From CAVQCA01 sp963763115 (GTDB lineage: Bacteria > Pseudomonadota > Gammaproteobacteria > UBA9214): a DNA stretch of 64,000 nucleotides. The translations under genes were made by a program, and so were the position numbers. Of the stretch, positions 45,344 to 53,855 are shown in pieces. Position 1 is the first letter of the stretch. Each line of letters starts with the position of its first letter. A model generated the notes under the pieces. It was not told the DNA's origin. It saw nothing but the letters and a program-made list of their open reading frames with translations, and searched no databases. The stretch is from assembly GCA_963763115.1 (NCBI GenBank), contig CAVXNM010000033.1:62001-126000 (forward strand), written 5' to 3'.

Positions 45344-45813
45344 GCACGAAGAGGGATCCGGCAATGACTTTTCTACGACAACTCTACGAGGAAACAATCC
45401 TCGACCACAATCGCAATCCGCGCAACTTCCTCAGGGTACCGGAGGGGGCCAACCGTCGTGCGCGTGGCTTCAACCCGGTCTGTAATGACGAGTTTACCGT
45501 TCATCTCAGGGTGAAGGACGGCATCGTCGAAGATGCCGGCTTTGAAGGTTCCGGTTGCGCCATTTCCACCGCCTCAGCATCGATGATGACGGAAAGCATC
45601 AAGGGAAAGACGGAAGCCGAAGTGCACGCCCTGTTCCATGGCGTACACAACCTGCTGACCGAAGAAGGTCCGGCCGAGGGCGTGGGCAAACTGGAAGTCC
45701 TGGCAGGCGTCCACGAATACCCGATGCGCATCAAGTGCGCCACCCTGCCATGGCATACCCTGCAGGCGGCGCTGAATGAAGAGCGCAAAATCGTCTCCAC
45801 GGAACCCCGATGA
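45340..45813 (+). CDS. sufU: SufU-type (NifU-like) Fe-S scaffold or sulfur acceptor
   Basis: The 157-residue protein has the three conserved cysteines of SufU/IscU: FNPVCNDEF, GSGCAIS and RIKCATLPW. It also has the N-terminal LRQLYEETILDHNRNPRNF. In SufU systems it accepts persulfide from SufS. The usual SufS gene that sits between sufD and sufU is absent here. It overlaps sufD and sufT by four bases at each side. Confidence 0.93.
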   Translation: MSTKRDPAMTFLRQLYEETILDHNRNPRNFLRVPEGANRRARGFNPVCNDEFTVHLRVKDGIVEDAGFEGSGCAISTASASMMTESIKGKTEAEVHALFHGVHNLLTEEGPAEGVGKLEVLAGVHEYPMRIKCATLPWHTLQAALNEERKIVSTEPR

Positions 45814-46145
45814 GCCAAAGCGACAAGAGTCTCATGCACAACCTCCTGGAGGAGCAGGTCATCCAGACCCTGCGGGAGATTCGTGATCCGGAACTGCCGG
45901 TCAATATCTACGACCTCGGGCTGATTTATGACCTCGATCTCGATGCTTCCACGGGCACGGTCGTGATCAGGATGACGCTGACGGCACCGGCCTGCCCGGT
46001 CGCCCAGTCCTTCCCCGCCACGGTCGAATGCGCGGTACGTCAGGTCCCAGGCATCCAGGAGGCCAGGGTTGAGCTGGTGTGGGATCCGCCCTGGAGCCGG
46101 GAGCGCATGTCCGAGTCAGCGCGCCTGACACTGGGTATGTACTAG
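45810..46145 (+). CDS. sufT: SufT/MIP18-family Fe-S assembly protein
   Basis: The 111-residue DUF59 (PaaD/MIP18) protein has EIRDPELPVNIYDLGLIYDL and the conserved Cys in TLTAPACPVAQSF, ending VELVWDPPWSRERMS. SufT assists Fe-S maturation of target proteins. It overlaps sufU by four bases. The terminal inverted repeat of a MITE-like element begins one base before its stop codon, so the element's insertion may have supplied the stop. Confidence 0.92.
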   Translation: MSQSDKSLMHNLLEEQVIQTLREIRDPELPVNIYDLGLIYDLDLDASTGTVVIRMTLTAPACPVAQSFPATVECAVRQVPGIQEARVELVWDPPWSRERMSESARLTLGMY

Positions 46146-46415
46146 GGCCTGTTAACACTTGTATGATCGCCGCGTTGCTGTCTGAAATCAGGCCAGGCAA
46201 GGCGCGAGGAGCGAAGTGTAGTGGTGCTAAATGAACGACGAGCAACGCCGCATGGCCTGATTTCAGGCGCAACCCGCAGGGACGGGGCCATTTTCCCGCA
46301 ATCCTGCGTTAGCGCTCACTTGTTGTGTAGCCTAACTACACGGCACTCGCGCTGCCTTGTCTTGCGAAAAAATGGCCGCCGTCGCGACGACCATACACGT
46401 GTTAACAGGCCCTAG
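46142..46415. mobile_element. MITE-like repeat element with 17-bp terminal inverted repeats
   Basis: The ends CTAGGGCCTGTTAACAC (46142-46158) and GTGTTAACAGGCCCTAG (46399-46415) are perfect inverted copies, and similarity extends further inward (TGTATGRTCG). Inside are further dyads: CTGAAATCAGGCC/GGCCTGATTTCAG (46182-46194 and 46254-46266) and GGCCATTTT...CGCAA against TTGCG...AAAATGGCC. No protein is encoded. It separates sufT from the Rieske gene and may fold into a transcriptional attenuator or terminator. Confidence 0.82.
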
Positions 46416-46424
46416 GAGTCATGC

Positions 46425-46745
46425 ATGTCCGACTGGGTTGATGTCGCGGCCGTCGACGAACTCGAGGCAGGCGGCGTGATGGTGGTCGAAGTCAACGGGG
46501 CCGAGGTCGCCGTGTTCAATATCGACGGCGAGTTCTATGCACTGGCGGATATTTGCACCCATGACGGGGGTACGCTGGCCGACGGCGCCGTGGAAGATCA
46601 CGAGATCGAATGCCCCCGGCACGGCGCCCGCTTCGATATCCGCACCGGCAAGGTCACGGCACCGCCGGCCTACGAAGATGTCACCACCTACCCGGTGCGG
46701 GTAGTCAACGGCATGGTTCAGGTCAGGGATGTTTACCCGGACTGA
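46425..46745 (+). CDS. Rieske-type [2Fe-2S] ferredoxin
   Basis: The 106-residue Rieske protein has both cluster-binding motifs: CTHDGG (CXH) and CPRHGARFD (CXXH), with the GEFYALADIC lead-in. It is of the NirD/BphF-type soluble ferredoxin class. Genes of this type often close suf operons, which suggests it was originally contiguous with sufT before the repeat inserted. It is preceded by AGGAG. Confidence 0.92.
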   Translation: MSDWVDVAAVDELEAGGVMVVEVNGAEVAVFNIDGEFYALADICTHDGGTLADGAVEDHEIECPRHGARFDIRTGKVTAPPAYEDVTTYPVRVVNGMVQVRDVYPD

Positions 46746-46798
46746 ATCCGGGCAACATCCATAACACACCGGCCGCCACCTGCCGGCGTGCCTTACCC

Positions 46799-47284
46799 CT
46801 AACGCTCCAGCAAGCGCTCCAGCATGGCGTCAATCTTGGCCATACGCGCGTCCAGCACGTCCAGGCGTCCCATCAGCTCACGGTACTGTTTTTTCGTGAT
46901 GCCGGAGTGGCTCATACAGCAGCCTGTCTTACAGCCTTCACCCATGCCGCCGGGCATCATGCCCTTCATGCCGCCTTTACCCATGCCACCCTTGCCCATG
47001 CGACAGCCTTTCTTGCCTGGCCCCATCATGCCGGGCTGCATCGCCATGCCCTCGCTCTTGGCGGCGCTGCCCGGTTCGTCCATCGTCATTCCGGGTCCAT
47101 CCGTCTCCATCCCGGCAGCCGGAGCGGCTGTCTCCTGAACCGGCCCCGGATCCACCGTTTCTACCGTCACGACAGCCGCGACGTCGCCCTGTTCCGGTTG
47201 TACAACCGGCTCCTCGGATAACGCCAGCTGGCTGGCGAACAGCAGGCCGGTCAGAACAACTGGTATAAATTTCTTTGTAATCAT
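46799..47284 (-). CDS. Met/Gly-rich periplasmic protein
   Basis: The 161-residue protein has a signal (FIPVVLTGLLFASQLALS) after a GGAGG site. An acidic Pro/Thr/Val region follows, then a segment dense in MG, MMPGGMG and KGGM repeats with clustered cysteines (GCKTGCCM). A coiled-coil-like C-terminus ends GRLDVLDARMAKIDAMLERLL. Met- and Cys-rich repeats suggest copper or other soft-metal binding. I do not recognise a named family. Confidence 0.7.
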   Translation of the reverse strand: MITKKFIPVVLTGLLFASQLALSEEPVVQPEQGDVAAVVTVETVDPGPVQETAAPAAGMETDGPGMTMDEPGSAAKSEGMAMQPGMMGPGKKGCRMGKGGMGKGGMKGMMPGGMGEGCKTGCCMSHSGITKKQYRELMGRLDVLDARMAKIDAMLERLLER

Positions 47285-47498
47285 TTACATACCTCCACTG
47301 TCTTGCTGATTGTGCGGACCGGAAACCGAGCCTGCCGGTTTCCGATGATTGCCGAGAGACAACGACTCACAGCTTATCTAACTCACAGCTTATCTAAAGC
47401 GGTAATCCGGTCAATCACTCAACACGTGCCGGAGACGCGTTAGACCACCCCGTTGCCCATGAGTTGCAACGCGCCCGGGCGCCATCGGTACCTCGACG

Positions 47499-48023
47499 TC
47501 AGGAGCCGGCTCCACAGCACTTTTTATATTTTCTGCCGCTGCCACAGGGACAGGGATCGTTGCGTCCGACCTTGGGGGCGGCACGGCGGACGGGTACGAT
47601 GCCGACCGGTTTCCCGTCGTAGAAATACCAGATGCCTTCCGCCCGGCGAAACTCCGATAGTTCGTGATGCACCTGGGTGGTTCCGTCCCGGGCGTAATGC
47701 ACCTGGAACTCGACTGTCCCCGTCTGGTCCCCGGGTGACGTTCCAGAGACGCTGATGACTTCAAGACCGAGCCATTCGGATTCGTGCGACCACCGGGCGG
47801 CGCCGTCTTCGTCAAAATCATCGCGCTGGCTCGGGTGCAGTGTCTGGGCGAGATAGGGAATTTTCCGCAGTACATAGGCGGAATAGCGTGAACGCATCAG
47901 TTCTTCGGGCGACGCCGCATGCCTGCTTCCGTTTATCAGCGGCGCGCAACACGTCTCGTAGGTTCGGCCGGAGCCGCAGGGACACAGGCCGGTTTGTTCG
48001 CTGTTGATTCGTGCGGTTTCCAT
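47499..48023 (-). CDS. YchJ family protein with two SEC-C motifs
   Basis: The 174-residue protein has a SEC-C-type zinc motif at each end: CPCGSGRTYETCC near the N-terminus and CPCGSGRKYKKCC at the C-terminus. The YchJ core between them includes RSRYSAYVLRKIPYL and WLGLEVISVSG. The role of YchJ is unknown; SEC-C motifs bind zinc and are found in SecA. The start at 48023 gives METARI. Confidence 0.88.
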   Translation of the reverse strand: METARINSEQTGLCPCGSGRTYETCCAPLINGSRHAASPEELMRSRYSAYVLRKIPYLAQTLHPSQRDDFDEDGAARWSHESEWLGLEVISVSGTSPGDQTGTVEFQVHYARDGTTQVHHELSEFRRAEGIWYFYDGKPVGIVPVRRAAPKVGRNDPCPCGSGRKYKKCCGAGS

Positions 48024-48717
48024 TTGTAGTCATACCCTCCTGGAAAGACAAAGTACCGGGAAACGGCGGAATGCAGGATCAACCCGGTACCCAGGCTTAT
48101 GGCCTGGATGGCGGATCGTGAAAGATTCCCGATCTGCACCTCGCCCCACCGGAGTCAGCGTCGCTCATGAGGCGCTGCTGACCTGGTCGACTGTGTCAGC
48201 CCGGGTTCCAATCCTCAAGCAGCGAACTGATATGACACATCATGCCAATTTATCACGTTCCAGTTCAGCTACTTACCGCCCTACCTTGCCACTATTGCAT
48301 CACGACACAGGGCAATGCATCCCGGATCCCCACAAATGTTCCACGGGACTTTTTGACCGATCAGGCAGGACAGGCTGACAAACTGCGGTTGCATTGCCTG
48401 CGCTGGCGTCGTATCTAGACCAGGATTCCACATAAGCGCATCATGCGTGAAATTCGCCAGCGTAGCCGTGTGCCGGCGCAATCCCGGATGGCAAGTCGGC
48501 ACTCATGCCGGCTGCGATCAGACCTATTGCCGATACACAACAGGCCGGCGCAGTAGCCTGGAATGGGTTTGCCGCGGAACCCCGACGCTTTCGAGACCCA
48601 CGCAGCAGTAACCCGGATCGGAGCCATCATCAATCCATGTGGGGAATTACTGGACACTACCATTAATCTCGCCTATGTATCTCTGTCTGGCTAACACATC
48701 TGGCTGTCGTTGGTCTT
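48024..48717. other. 694-base gap with no supported gene
   Basis: Several short open frames occur but none has a start site or family. It contains AT-poor sequence with no strong promoter match. It forms the left boundary of the lipid cluster, and its promoter presumably lies at the right end. Confidence 0.4.
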
Positions 48718-49701
48718 ATGTTAATGCGTGATATTTCAAATATGGAATCTGTATCCCCGCAAGCCGCAAATGTACCGGGCAGTCTCAAACCACGTAATTC
48801 GAAGGGTGCGCTGCACTTCTCCCTTTCCATGGCCCTGACCGCCATGGGTATATGGCTGTCATCATTTGACACCCTCCTGGTCTGGGGTGCCGGACAGATC
48901 GTTCTAGCTGTCGCTTTCTTGCAGTGGTTCATCCTGCTCCACGAGGCAGGGCACCGAACACTTTTTCGCTCAAAATCCCTGAATACTGCTGCCGGCCATA
49001 TTGCCGCCCTGTTTTCCGGATTTCCATACTCCTCCTGGACCTTGATTCATTTTCGCCACCACAAATGGACGGGATGGCAGGACCTGGATGCCACAACAGC
49101 GTCGCTGGTACCACGTCCGCTGAAAAAGTGGGAACAACTGGTTATCAATTTCTGCTGGAAATCCTGGATTCCGATGTTCAGTCTTCTCTATAGAATCAAC
49201 AACTACTGGAATTATCCACGGGTAGTCCGGTACCTGCGACTTTACCAGCAACGCAAAAAGGTCGCACGGGATATTCTCGTTCTGCTGATCGCCTATGTTT
49301 CGCTGATGCTTGCCATGGGGCCATCGACATTCCTGCATGTTTTCGGGATTGCCTTTCTGATCACTCTGGTCATGCAGGAAGTCATACTGCTGAGCCAGCA
49401 TACGCATATCCCTACCAATGTAAGCGATGGGAAACCTGTCAGGCCGTTTCCACCGCGTGAACAGGAAGTCTACACCCGCTCACTGCGTTTCCCCGCCTGG
49501 GTTTCCAGCATTGTGCTCATGAATTTCGATGCCCATGAACTGCATCATATGTATGTCCAAGTTCCCGGCTATGACCTCAGGAAGATTCCCTACAGGACGC
49601 ATAACGAAGTCAACTGGTGGACATGGATCAGGGGATCCAGGCGACTGTCCGGTGTCTCGTTTTTATTCAGTGACAGAACCCGGACAGGCTTCGGGCTGTG
49701 A
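48718..49701 (+). CDS. Membrane fatty acid desaturase/hydroxylase family protein
   Basis: The 327-residue membrane protein has three His boxes of the diiron desaturase/hydroxylase superfamily: HEAGH (about 75-79), HFRHH (about 111-115) and HELHH (about 273-277). Hydrophobic segments flank them. It may desaturate or hydroxylate an acyl chain of the lipid made by the cluster. The start at 48718 is uncertain because no ribosome binding site is evident; the next ATG lies two codons on. Its stop overlaps the following GTG (GTGA). Confidence 0.85.
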   Translation: MLMRDISNMESVSPQAANVPGSLKPRNSKGALHFSLSMALTAMGIWLSSFDTLLVWGAGQIVLAVAFLQWFILLHEAGHRTLFRSKSLNTAAGHIAALFSGFPYSSWTLIHFRHHKWTGWQDLDATTASLVPRPLKKWEQLVINFCWKSWIPMFSLLYRINNYWNYPRVVRYLRLYQQRKKVARDILVLLIAYVSLMLAMGPSTFLHVFGIAFLITLVMQEVILLSQHTHIPTNVSDGKPVRPFPPREQEVYTRSLRFPAWVSSIVLMNFDAHELHHMYVQVPGYDLRKIPYRTHNEVNWWTWIRGSRRLSGVSFLFSDRTRTGFGL

Positions 49702-50306
49702 TCACGGCGATGACGGCACATTACCATTCAGATCCGCTCGCCGTTGCATTACTGATCGTGATGGCCTTTATCGCTTCCGGCATATTCCATGTTCTCTGGC
49801 TCCGCCATCCATGGTCACTCCCGCTGAAGGTCCCCCTGGACGGAGGCCTGAGGTATCGCGGAAAGCGAATATTCGGTGACAACAAGACTGTCCGTGGCCT
49901 GGTTGTCATCATACCCGCGACAGCATTGAGTTTCCTTGGCATCGGTCTGCTACGTCCCTGTTTCCCTGCTTGGTTCGCCGAGGGCATCTGGCCGTTGACT
50001 CCGCTCACCTACGCAACAGCGGGGATACTTGCGGGTTTCGGGTTCATGGCGGGCGAATTGCCAAACTCTTTCATCAAGCGTCAGTGCGGGATATCCCCGG
50101 GCGGCAGACCGCGGCGGATGATCTGGCGCATCCTGACATCTGTCACCGACAGGATAGATTCGATCCTCGGGGTGCTGCTGATGTTGAGCTTGCTGGTACC
50201 GGTGCCCTGGCAGACCTGGGCTTACCTGCTGCTTATCGGACCCGGCGTGCATCTGTTGTTCAGCGCCTGGCTCTTCCGGCTCAGGGTCAAGGCGAGACCG
50301 GGATGA
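49698..50306 (+). CDS. CDP-archaeol-synthase-like (CarS/CdsA superfamily) cytidylyltransferase
   Basis: The 202-residue polytopic protein shows KRIFGDNKTVRGL, which fits the CarS family (RxxGDxKTWRG), and NSFIKRQCGISPG with downstream TDRIDS, resembling both CarS and the CdsA signature S-x-x-KR...DR-x-D. CarS makes CDP-archaeol from an isoprenoid ether lipid phosphate; this bacterial protein probably makes a CDP-activated lipid intermediate. Start GTG 49698 overlaps the desaturase stop by four bases (an ATG at 49710 is also possible); its own stop overlaps the next ATG. The substrate is unknown. Confidence 0.75.
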   Translation: MITAMTAHYHSDPLAVALLIVMAFIASGIFHVLWLRHPWSLPLKVPLDGGLRYRGKRIFGDNKTVRGLVVIIPATALSFLGIGLLRPCFPAWFAEGIWPLTPLTYATAGILAGFGFMAGELPNSFIKRQCGISPGGRPRRMIWRILTSVTDRIDSILGVLLMLSLLVPVPWQTWAYLLLIGPGVHLLFSAWLFRLRVKARPG

Positions 50307-53041
50307 CAGCGGAATTGCATCAATTATCGATGACCGAATCCATGGCGCCGCTGGTACTGATACTGGCTGATTCAATTCGGGAGTCCCTGTGCGGCGGCAA
50401 GGCGGCCGGACTGGCCCGGGCAATGGAACTGGGCATTCCGGTGCCAGACGGTTTTGTCATCACTAATCATGCATTCCGGACATTCCTTGAACAGGAAGGT
50501 CTTGGCGCCAGAATAAATACACTGCTTGCATCACTGCCTGGACAGGATATAGCACAACTGAGAACAGCCTCCGGTGTCATATCCGAATGGGTGGTCGCCG
50601 CCGCGCTGCCAACCGACATCCTCGTGGCCCTGCCCGGCCTGTGGGAACGCCACATGAACGCCTGCCCCGTGATCGTGAGAAGTTCAGCCGTAGGGGAGGA
50701 TTCCAGGGAAGCGTCTTTTGCGGGACAACTCGATTCTTTTCTGAATATCGATACCCCCGGGGACCTCGAAGTCGCCATCAAGAGGTGCTGGGCATCCTAC
50801 TGGTGCGAACGGGCGCTTGCCTACCAGGCATCAACCGGGAAACTACTTCAGGGCATGGGGGTGCTGGTTCAATGCCAGGTCGATTCGAAGCTCGCCGGGG
50901 TACTGTTTACCACGCCACCGACAAGGCATGGCAGGATCAAAGGCACGTACATGCTGAGCGAGTTCTGTTTTGGCCAGGGCATAACACTGGTTTCCGGACA
51001 AATCAATCCCGGACGATTCCGTATATACAAACACGACCTGAGCTGGGAAAAGCTTGCCGACCCCGAACAGACTGATAGTCCCGATCCTCCCCCGGATATG
51101 TCTTCCAGCTGGATAGCGCCGCTGGCGGAGGCCGCACTCAAGCTGGAGGAATTTCATAAACAGCCTCAGGATATCGAATGGGCGCTGGATGGTTCCGGAA
51201 AATTGTATATCGTACAGTCACGGCCAATCGTGCTGCATGCAGATTCAGCAGCCAGCACCCCCATGATCACCTGGTCGAATGCCAACGTGCGCGAGAATTT
51301 TCCTGACCCGATTACCCCGCTGCTTTATTCCGTCGCCTCCGCCGGCTATAGCAATTATTTTCGCAATCTGGGTCTGGCTCTCGGCATTTCCAAGCAACGT
51401 GTCGCCGCCATGGAAGGGCCGCTGAGAAACATCATCGGCGTACACGGTGCACGCATTTACTACAACCTGAGCAGCATTCATTCAGTAATTCGCATGGCGC
51501 CTTTCGGCGACTGGCTGATCAACTACTTCAACAGTTTCGTCGGTGCAACAGAGACACCCCCGCCCTCCCCTGGCGACCGGAGATTCCATGACCAGGACCG
51601 TCCCCGTTGGCTGCAGTTTCTCGAAATCCTGCGCATAGCGGCAAAAATCACCTGGAATTTCATGTTCCTCGGGCGTCGTGTCGCAAGATTCGAGGCCCGG
51701 GCCGACCGGTTTGCCGCCGCCACAAGGCCCGCCGTGCTGGACTCCCTGGGGGTAATCGAACTGCGCGATCTGATGCGTGGATTCATGGATATTCGGCTGC
51801 ATCGATGGACAGACGCCGGTCTGGCGGATGCGGCTTCGATGATTTGTTATGGCATTCTGAATTCACTGCTGAGAAACACCTTTCCCGAGGAGAAACACGC
51901 CGCCCTGCCCAACAGCCTGCTGAAGGGTGTTACCGGGCTGGTAAGCAGTGAACCGGTATTTGGCCTTTGGGAGCTGTCACGGTTGATTCTGCGCGACGGG
52001 GACCTCCATTTGCTGTTCACCAGCCGGCCGGCGGAGGCAATACTCGAGGCTCTCCAGAGCCCGGAAGCCGGCGAGCATCTGGACGAATTCTCGACCGCCT
52101 TCGATCAGTACCTGGAGAAGTGGGGTTTCCGCTGCTCCGGGGAATTGATGCTCACCGTCCCAAGCTTCCAGGAAAATCCCGCCGGACTGATCAATATTCT
52201 GAAGACATACCTGGATGTAAGGGGCGAGTCCCCTGTCGAGGTGTTGCAGCGACAGAAGGATGTCAGGGAACAACAGACACGCGAAGCGCTCGCGCACATT
52301 GCGGACATCCGCAGCTATGGCCCATTGCAGCGGTTTGCACGCACCGTTCTGATAAAGCTTTTTCTCATCTGGACTCAGGGTGCAATCAGCATGCGGGAAA
52401 GAGCCCGGCTGAAGCAGGCGCTGCTCTACAGCCGACTGCGCCGCCTTGCACTGTCCATGGGCGAGCGTCTTGCCGGTAGTCGACTGCTCGCGCATGCCGA
52501 CGATATCTTCTTTCTGACTTACCAGGAGATCGATGAACTGGCCTCCAGTCGTGCGATGTTCTCGCACAGCACCGCCGGACTTGTCAGACTGCGCCGTGAT
52601 GAACACGAGCGTCTCGGAGCAATGGACCCGCCGGACAGTTTCGTCATGGAGGAGGGCGCCTACCTGGACGAAGGAGACTATGCGGTGCAGCCGGACTCCG
52701 CCAGCGAAACCACTGAAGGCATACCTCTCGAGGGGACAACCGCATGCGCCGGAATGGTACAGGGACGCGCAACGGTATTACGCGATGTGTCGGAATCCGG
52801 CCAACTCAATGCCGGTGACATACTGATCACAACCCAGACCGACCCGGGGTGGGGACACGTTTTTTTCCTGATCAGTGGGCTGATCATTGAACGCGGCGGA
52901 ATGCTGTCCCATGGCGCGATACTGGCGCGGGAGTTCGGCATACCGGCTGTTGTCGGGGTACGCAATGCAACGCAGCGGATCCCGCAACACGCAACCGTAT
53001 TTCTGGACGGTGATCGGGGTCGGGTACATGTGCTGGAGTAA
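50303..53041 (+). CDS. PEP-synthase/rifampin-phosphotransferase-like enzyme
   Basis: The 912-residue protein has the three-part layout of dikinase-type phosphotransferases. An N-terminal ATP-grasp domain (CGGKAAGLARAMELGIPVP; VIVRSSAVGEDS; IEWALDGSGKLYIVQSRPI, ending near 320) is followed by a long middle region unlike PEP synthase. The C-terminal swivelling His domain carries the phosphohistidine in GGMLSHGAILAREFG (about His870). Rifampin phosphotransferase has the same order and uses ATP to phosphorylate a hydroxyl. Start ATG 50303 overlaps the preceding stop (ATGA). The substrate here is probably a lipid or small alcohol, which is inference. Confidence 0.82.
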   Translation: MTAELHQLSMTESMAPLVLILADSIRESLCGGKAAGLARAMELGIPVPDGFVITNHAFRTFLEQEGLGARINTLLASLPGQDIAQLRTASGVISEWVVAAALPTDILVALPGLWERHMNACPVIVRSSAVGEDSREASFAGQLDSFLNIDTPGDLEVAIKRCWASYWCERALAYQASTGKLLQGMGVLVQCQVDSKLAGVLFTTPPTRHGRIKGTYMLSEFCFGQGITLVSGQINPGRFRIYKHDLSWEKLADPEQTDSPDPPPDMSSSWIAPLAEAALKLEEFHKQPQDIEWALDGSGKLYIVQSRPIVLHADSAASTPMITWSNANVRENFPDPITPLLYSVASAGYSNYFRNLGLALGISKQRVAAMEGPLRNIIGVHGARIYYNLSSIHSVIRMAPFGDWLINYFNSFVGATETPPPSPGDRRFHDQDRPRWLQFLEILRIAAKITWNFMFLGRRVARFEARADRFAAATRPAVLDSLGVIELRDLMRGFMDIRLHRWTDAGLADAASMICYGILNSLLRNTFPEEKHAALPNSLLKGVTGLVSSEPVFGLWELSRLILRDGDLHLLFTSRPAEAILEALQSPEAGEHLDEFSTAFDQYLEKWGFRCSGELMLTVPSFQENPAGLINILKTYLDVRGESPVEVLQRQKDVREQQTREALAHIADIRSYGPLQRFARTVLIKLFLIWTQGAISMRERARLKQALLYSRLRRLALSMGERLAGSRLLAHADDIFFLTYQEIDELASSRAMFSHSTAGLVRLRRDEHERLGAMDPPDSFVMEEGAYLDEGDYAVQPDSASETTEGIPLEGTTACAGMVQGRATVLRDVSESGQLNAGDILITTQTDPGWGHVFFLISGLIIERGGMLSHGAILAREFGIPAVVGVRNATQRIPQHATVFLDGDRGRVHVLE

Positions 53042-53855
53042 AGCGCTGGGCAGTTATCTCCACAGCCGTTTTCCGGCCAACCGGTTTGCCCCGTTGGCCG
53101 TATTTATTGCCGCCGCCGGACTCGCATCATCACCGCCCGCACAACTGTGGGAGTGGATACTTGCTGCGGCGATGGCGCTTCCACTGATATTGCAATTCCG
53201 CCTCTGGGATGATATCGCCGACCGCGAGCATGATCGAGAAACTCATCCCGGGCGTGTATTGAGTCATACCCGCGATTTGAAACCGTTCCTGGTTACGGCT
53301 GTTGCCCTGTTTGTTATGAACGGTTTCCTACTTCAAGGGATTCATGTCCAGAATCACACACTCACCGGTTACCTTTTATTATGCGCATGCCTGCTTGCCT
53401 GGTACTGGTTACGTCCGCATGCACTGCACGCAAGCCTGCTGAACAGCCATCTGGTTCTGCTCAAGTATCCGGTGATTGCCTGGCTTGTAGGCGTCCCTGC
53501 GGCAGATACTCATGTCGCCTTGTTATTGTCTTGCCTGCTCTCCGTGTATCTGATATTCATCATCTTCGAGATACTCGATGACGACAGCCTGCAGGAACTA
53601 CCCGGTGCGATCTTCAGCCTTGGAGCGAGCCTGGCGCTTCTGGTATGTGTATGGATCTGCATTGTCCTGCAGAGCAGGCCACATACCGGTCCACTGCCCT
53701 GGGCAGTCTGGAGCGGCATCGTGACCGGCACCCTGATACTGGGATTATCCGGCATATCCACACTGAAACACCGGACTGTGTCCCGCAACAGACGCGGCTT
53801 TTTCATCGTAGGTCTGCTGGCCTATCTTGCAGTCGCGGTTGAGAAAAGCATATGA
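53028..53855 (+). CDS. UbiA-like prenyltransferase-superfamily membrane protein
   Basis: The 275-residue protein has about eight hydrophobic segments. LWDDIADREHDRETHPGR fits the first UbiA motif (N/D-D-x-x-D-x-x-x-D), and EILDDDSLQE is a weak version of the second Asp-rich motif, in which a Glu replaces the last Asp. UbiA enzymes transfer prenyl groups; archaeal DGGGP synthase, which builds the ether lipid before CDP activation, is one. The start overlaps the previous gene by 14 bases and its stop overlaps the methyltransferase (ATGA). Activity is uncertain because the motif is altered. Confidence 0.62.
   Translation: MCWSKALGSYLHSRFPANRFAPLAVFIAAAGLASSPPAQLWEWILAAAMALPLILQFRLWDDIADREHDRETHPGRVLSHTRDLKPFLVTAVALFVMNGFLLQGIHVQNHTLTGYLLLCACLLAWYWLRPHALHASLLNSHLVLLKYPVIAWLVGVPAADTHVALLLSCLLSVYLIFIIFEILDDDSLQELPGAIFSLGASLALLVCVWICIVLQSRPHTGPLPWAVWSGIVTGTLILGLSGISTLKHRTVSRNRRGFFIVGLLAYLAVAVEKSI

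Noticed and set aside
48118..48215. Possible tRNA because of a GGTTCCAATCC T-loop-like stretch
   Set aside because: The stem around it does not pair, and no acceptor or anticodon arm can be found at the right distance.
49970..50302. Upstream in-frame extension of the phosphotransferase-like gene
   Set aside because: It overlaps the cytidylyltransferase gene and has no family similarity; the ATG at 50303 gives the standard ATGA junction and a normal N-terminus.
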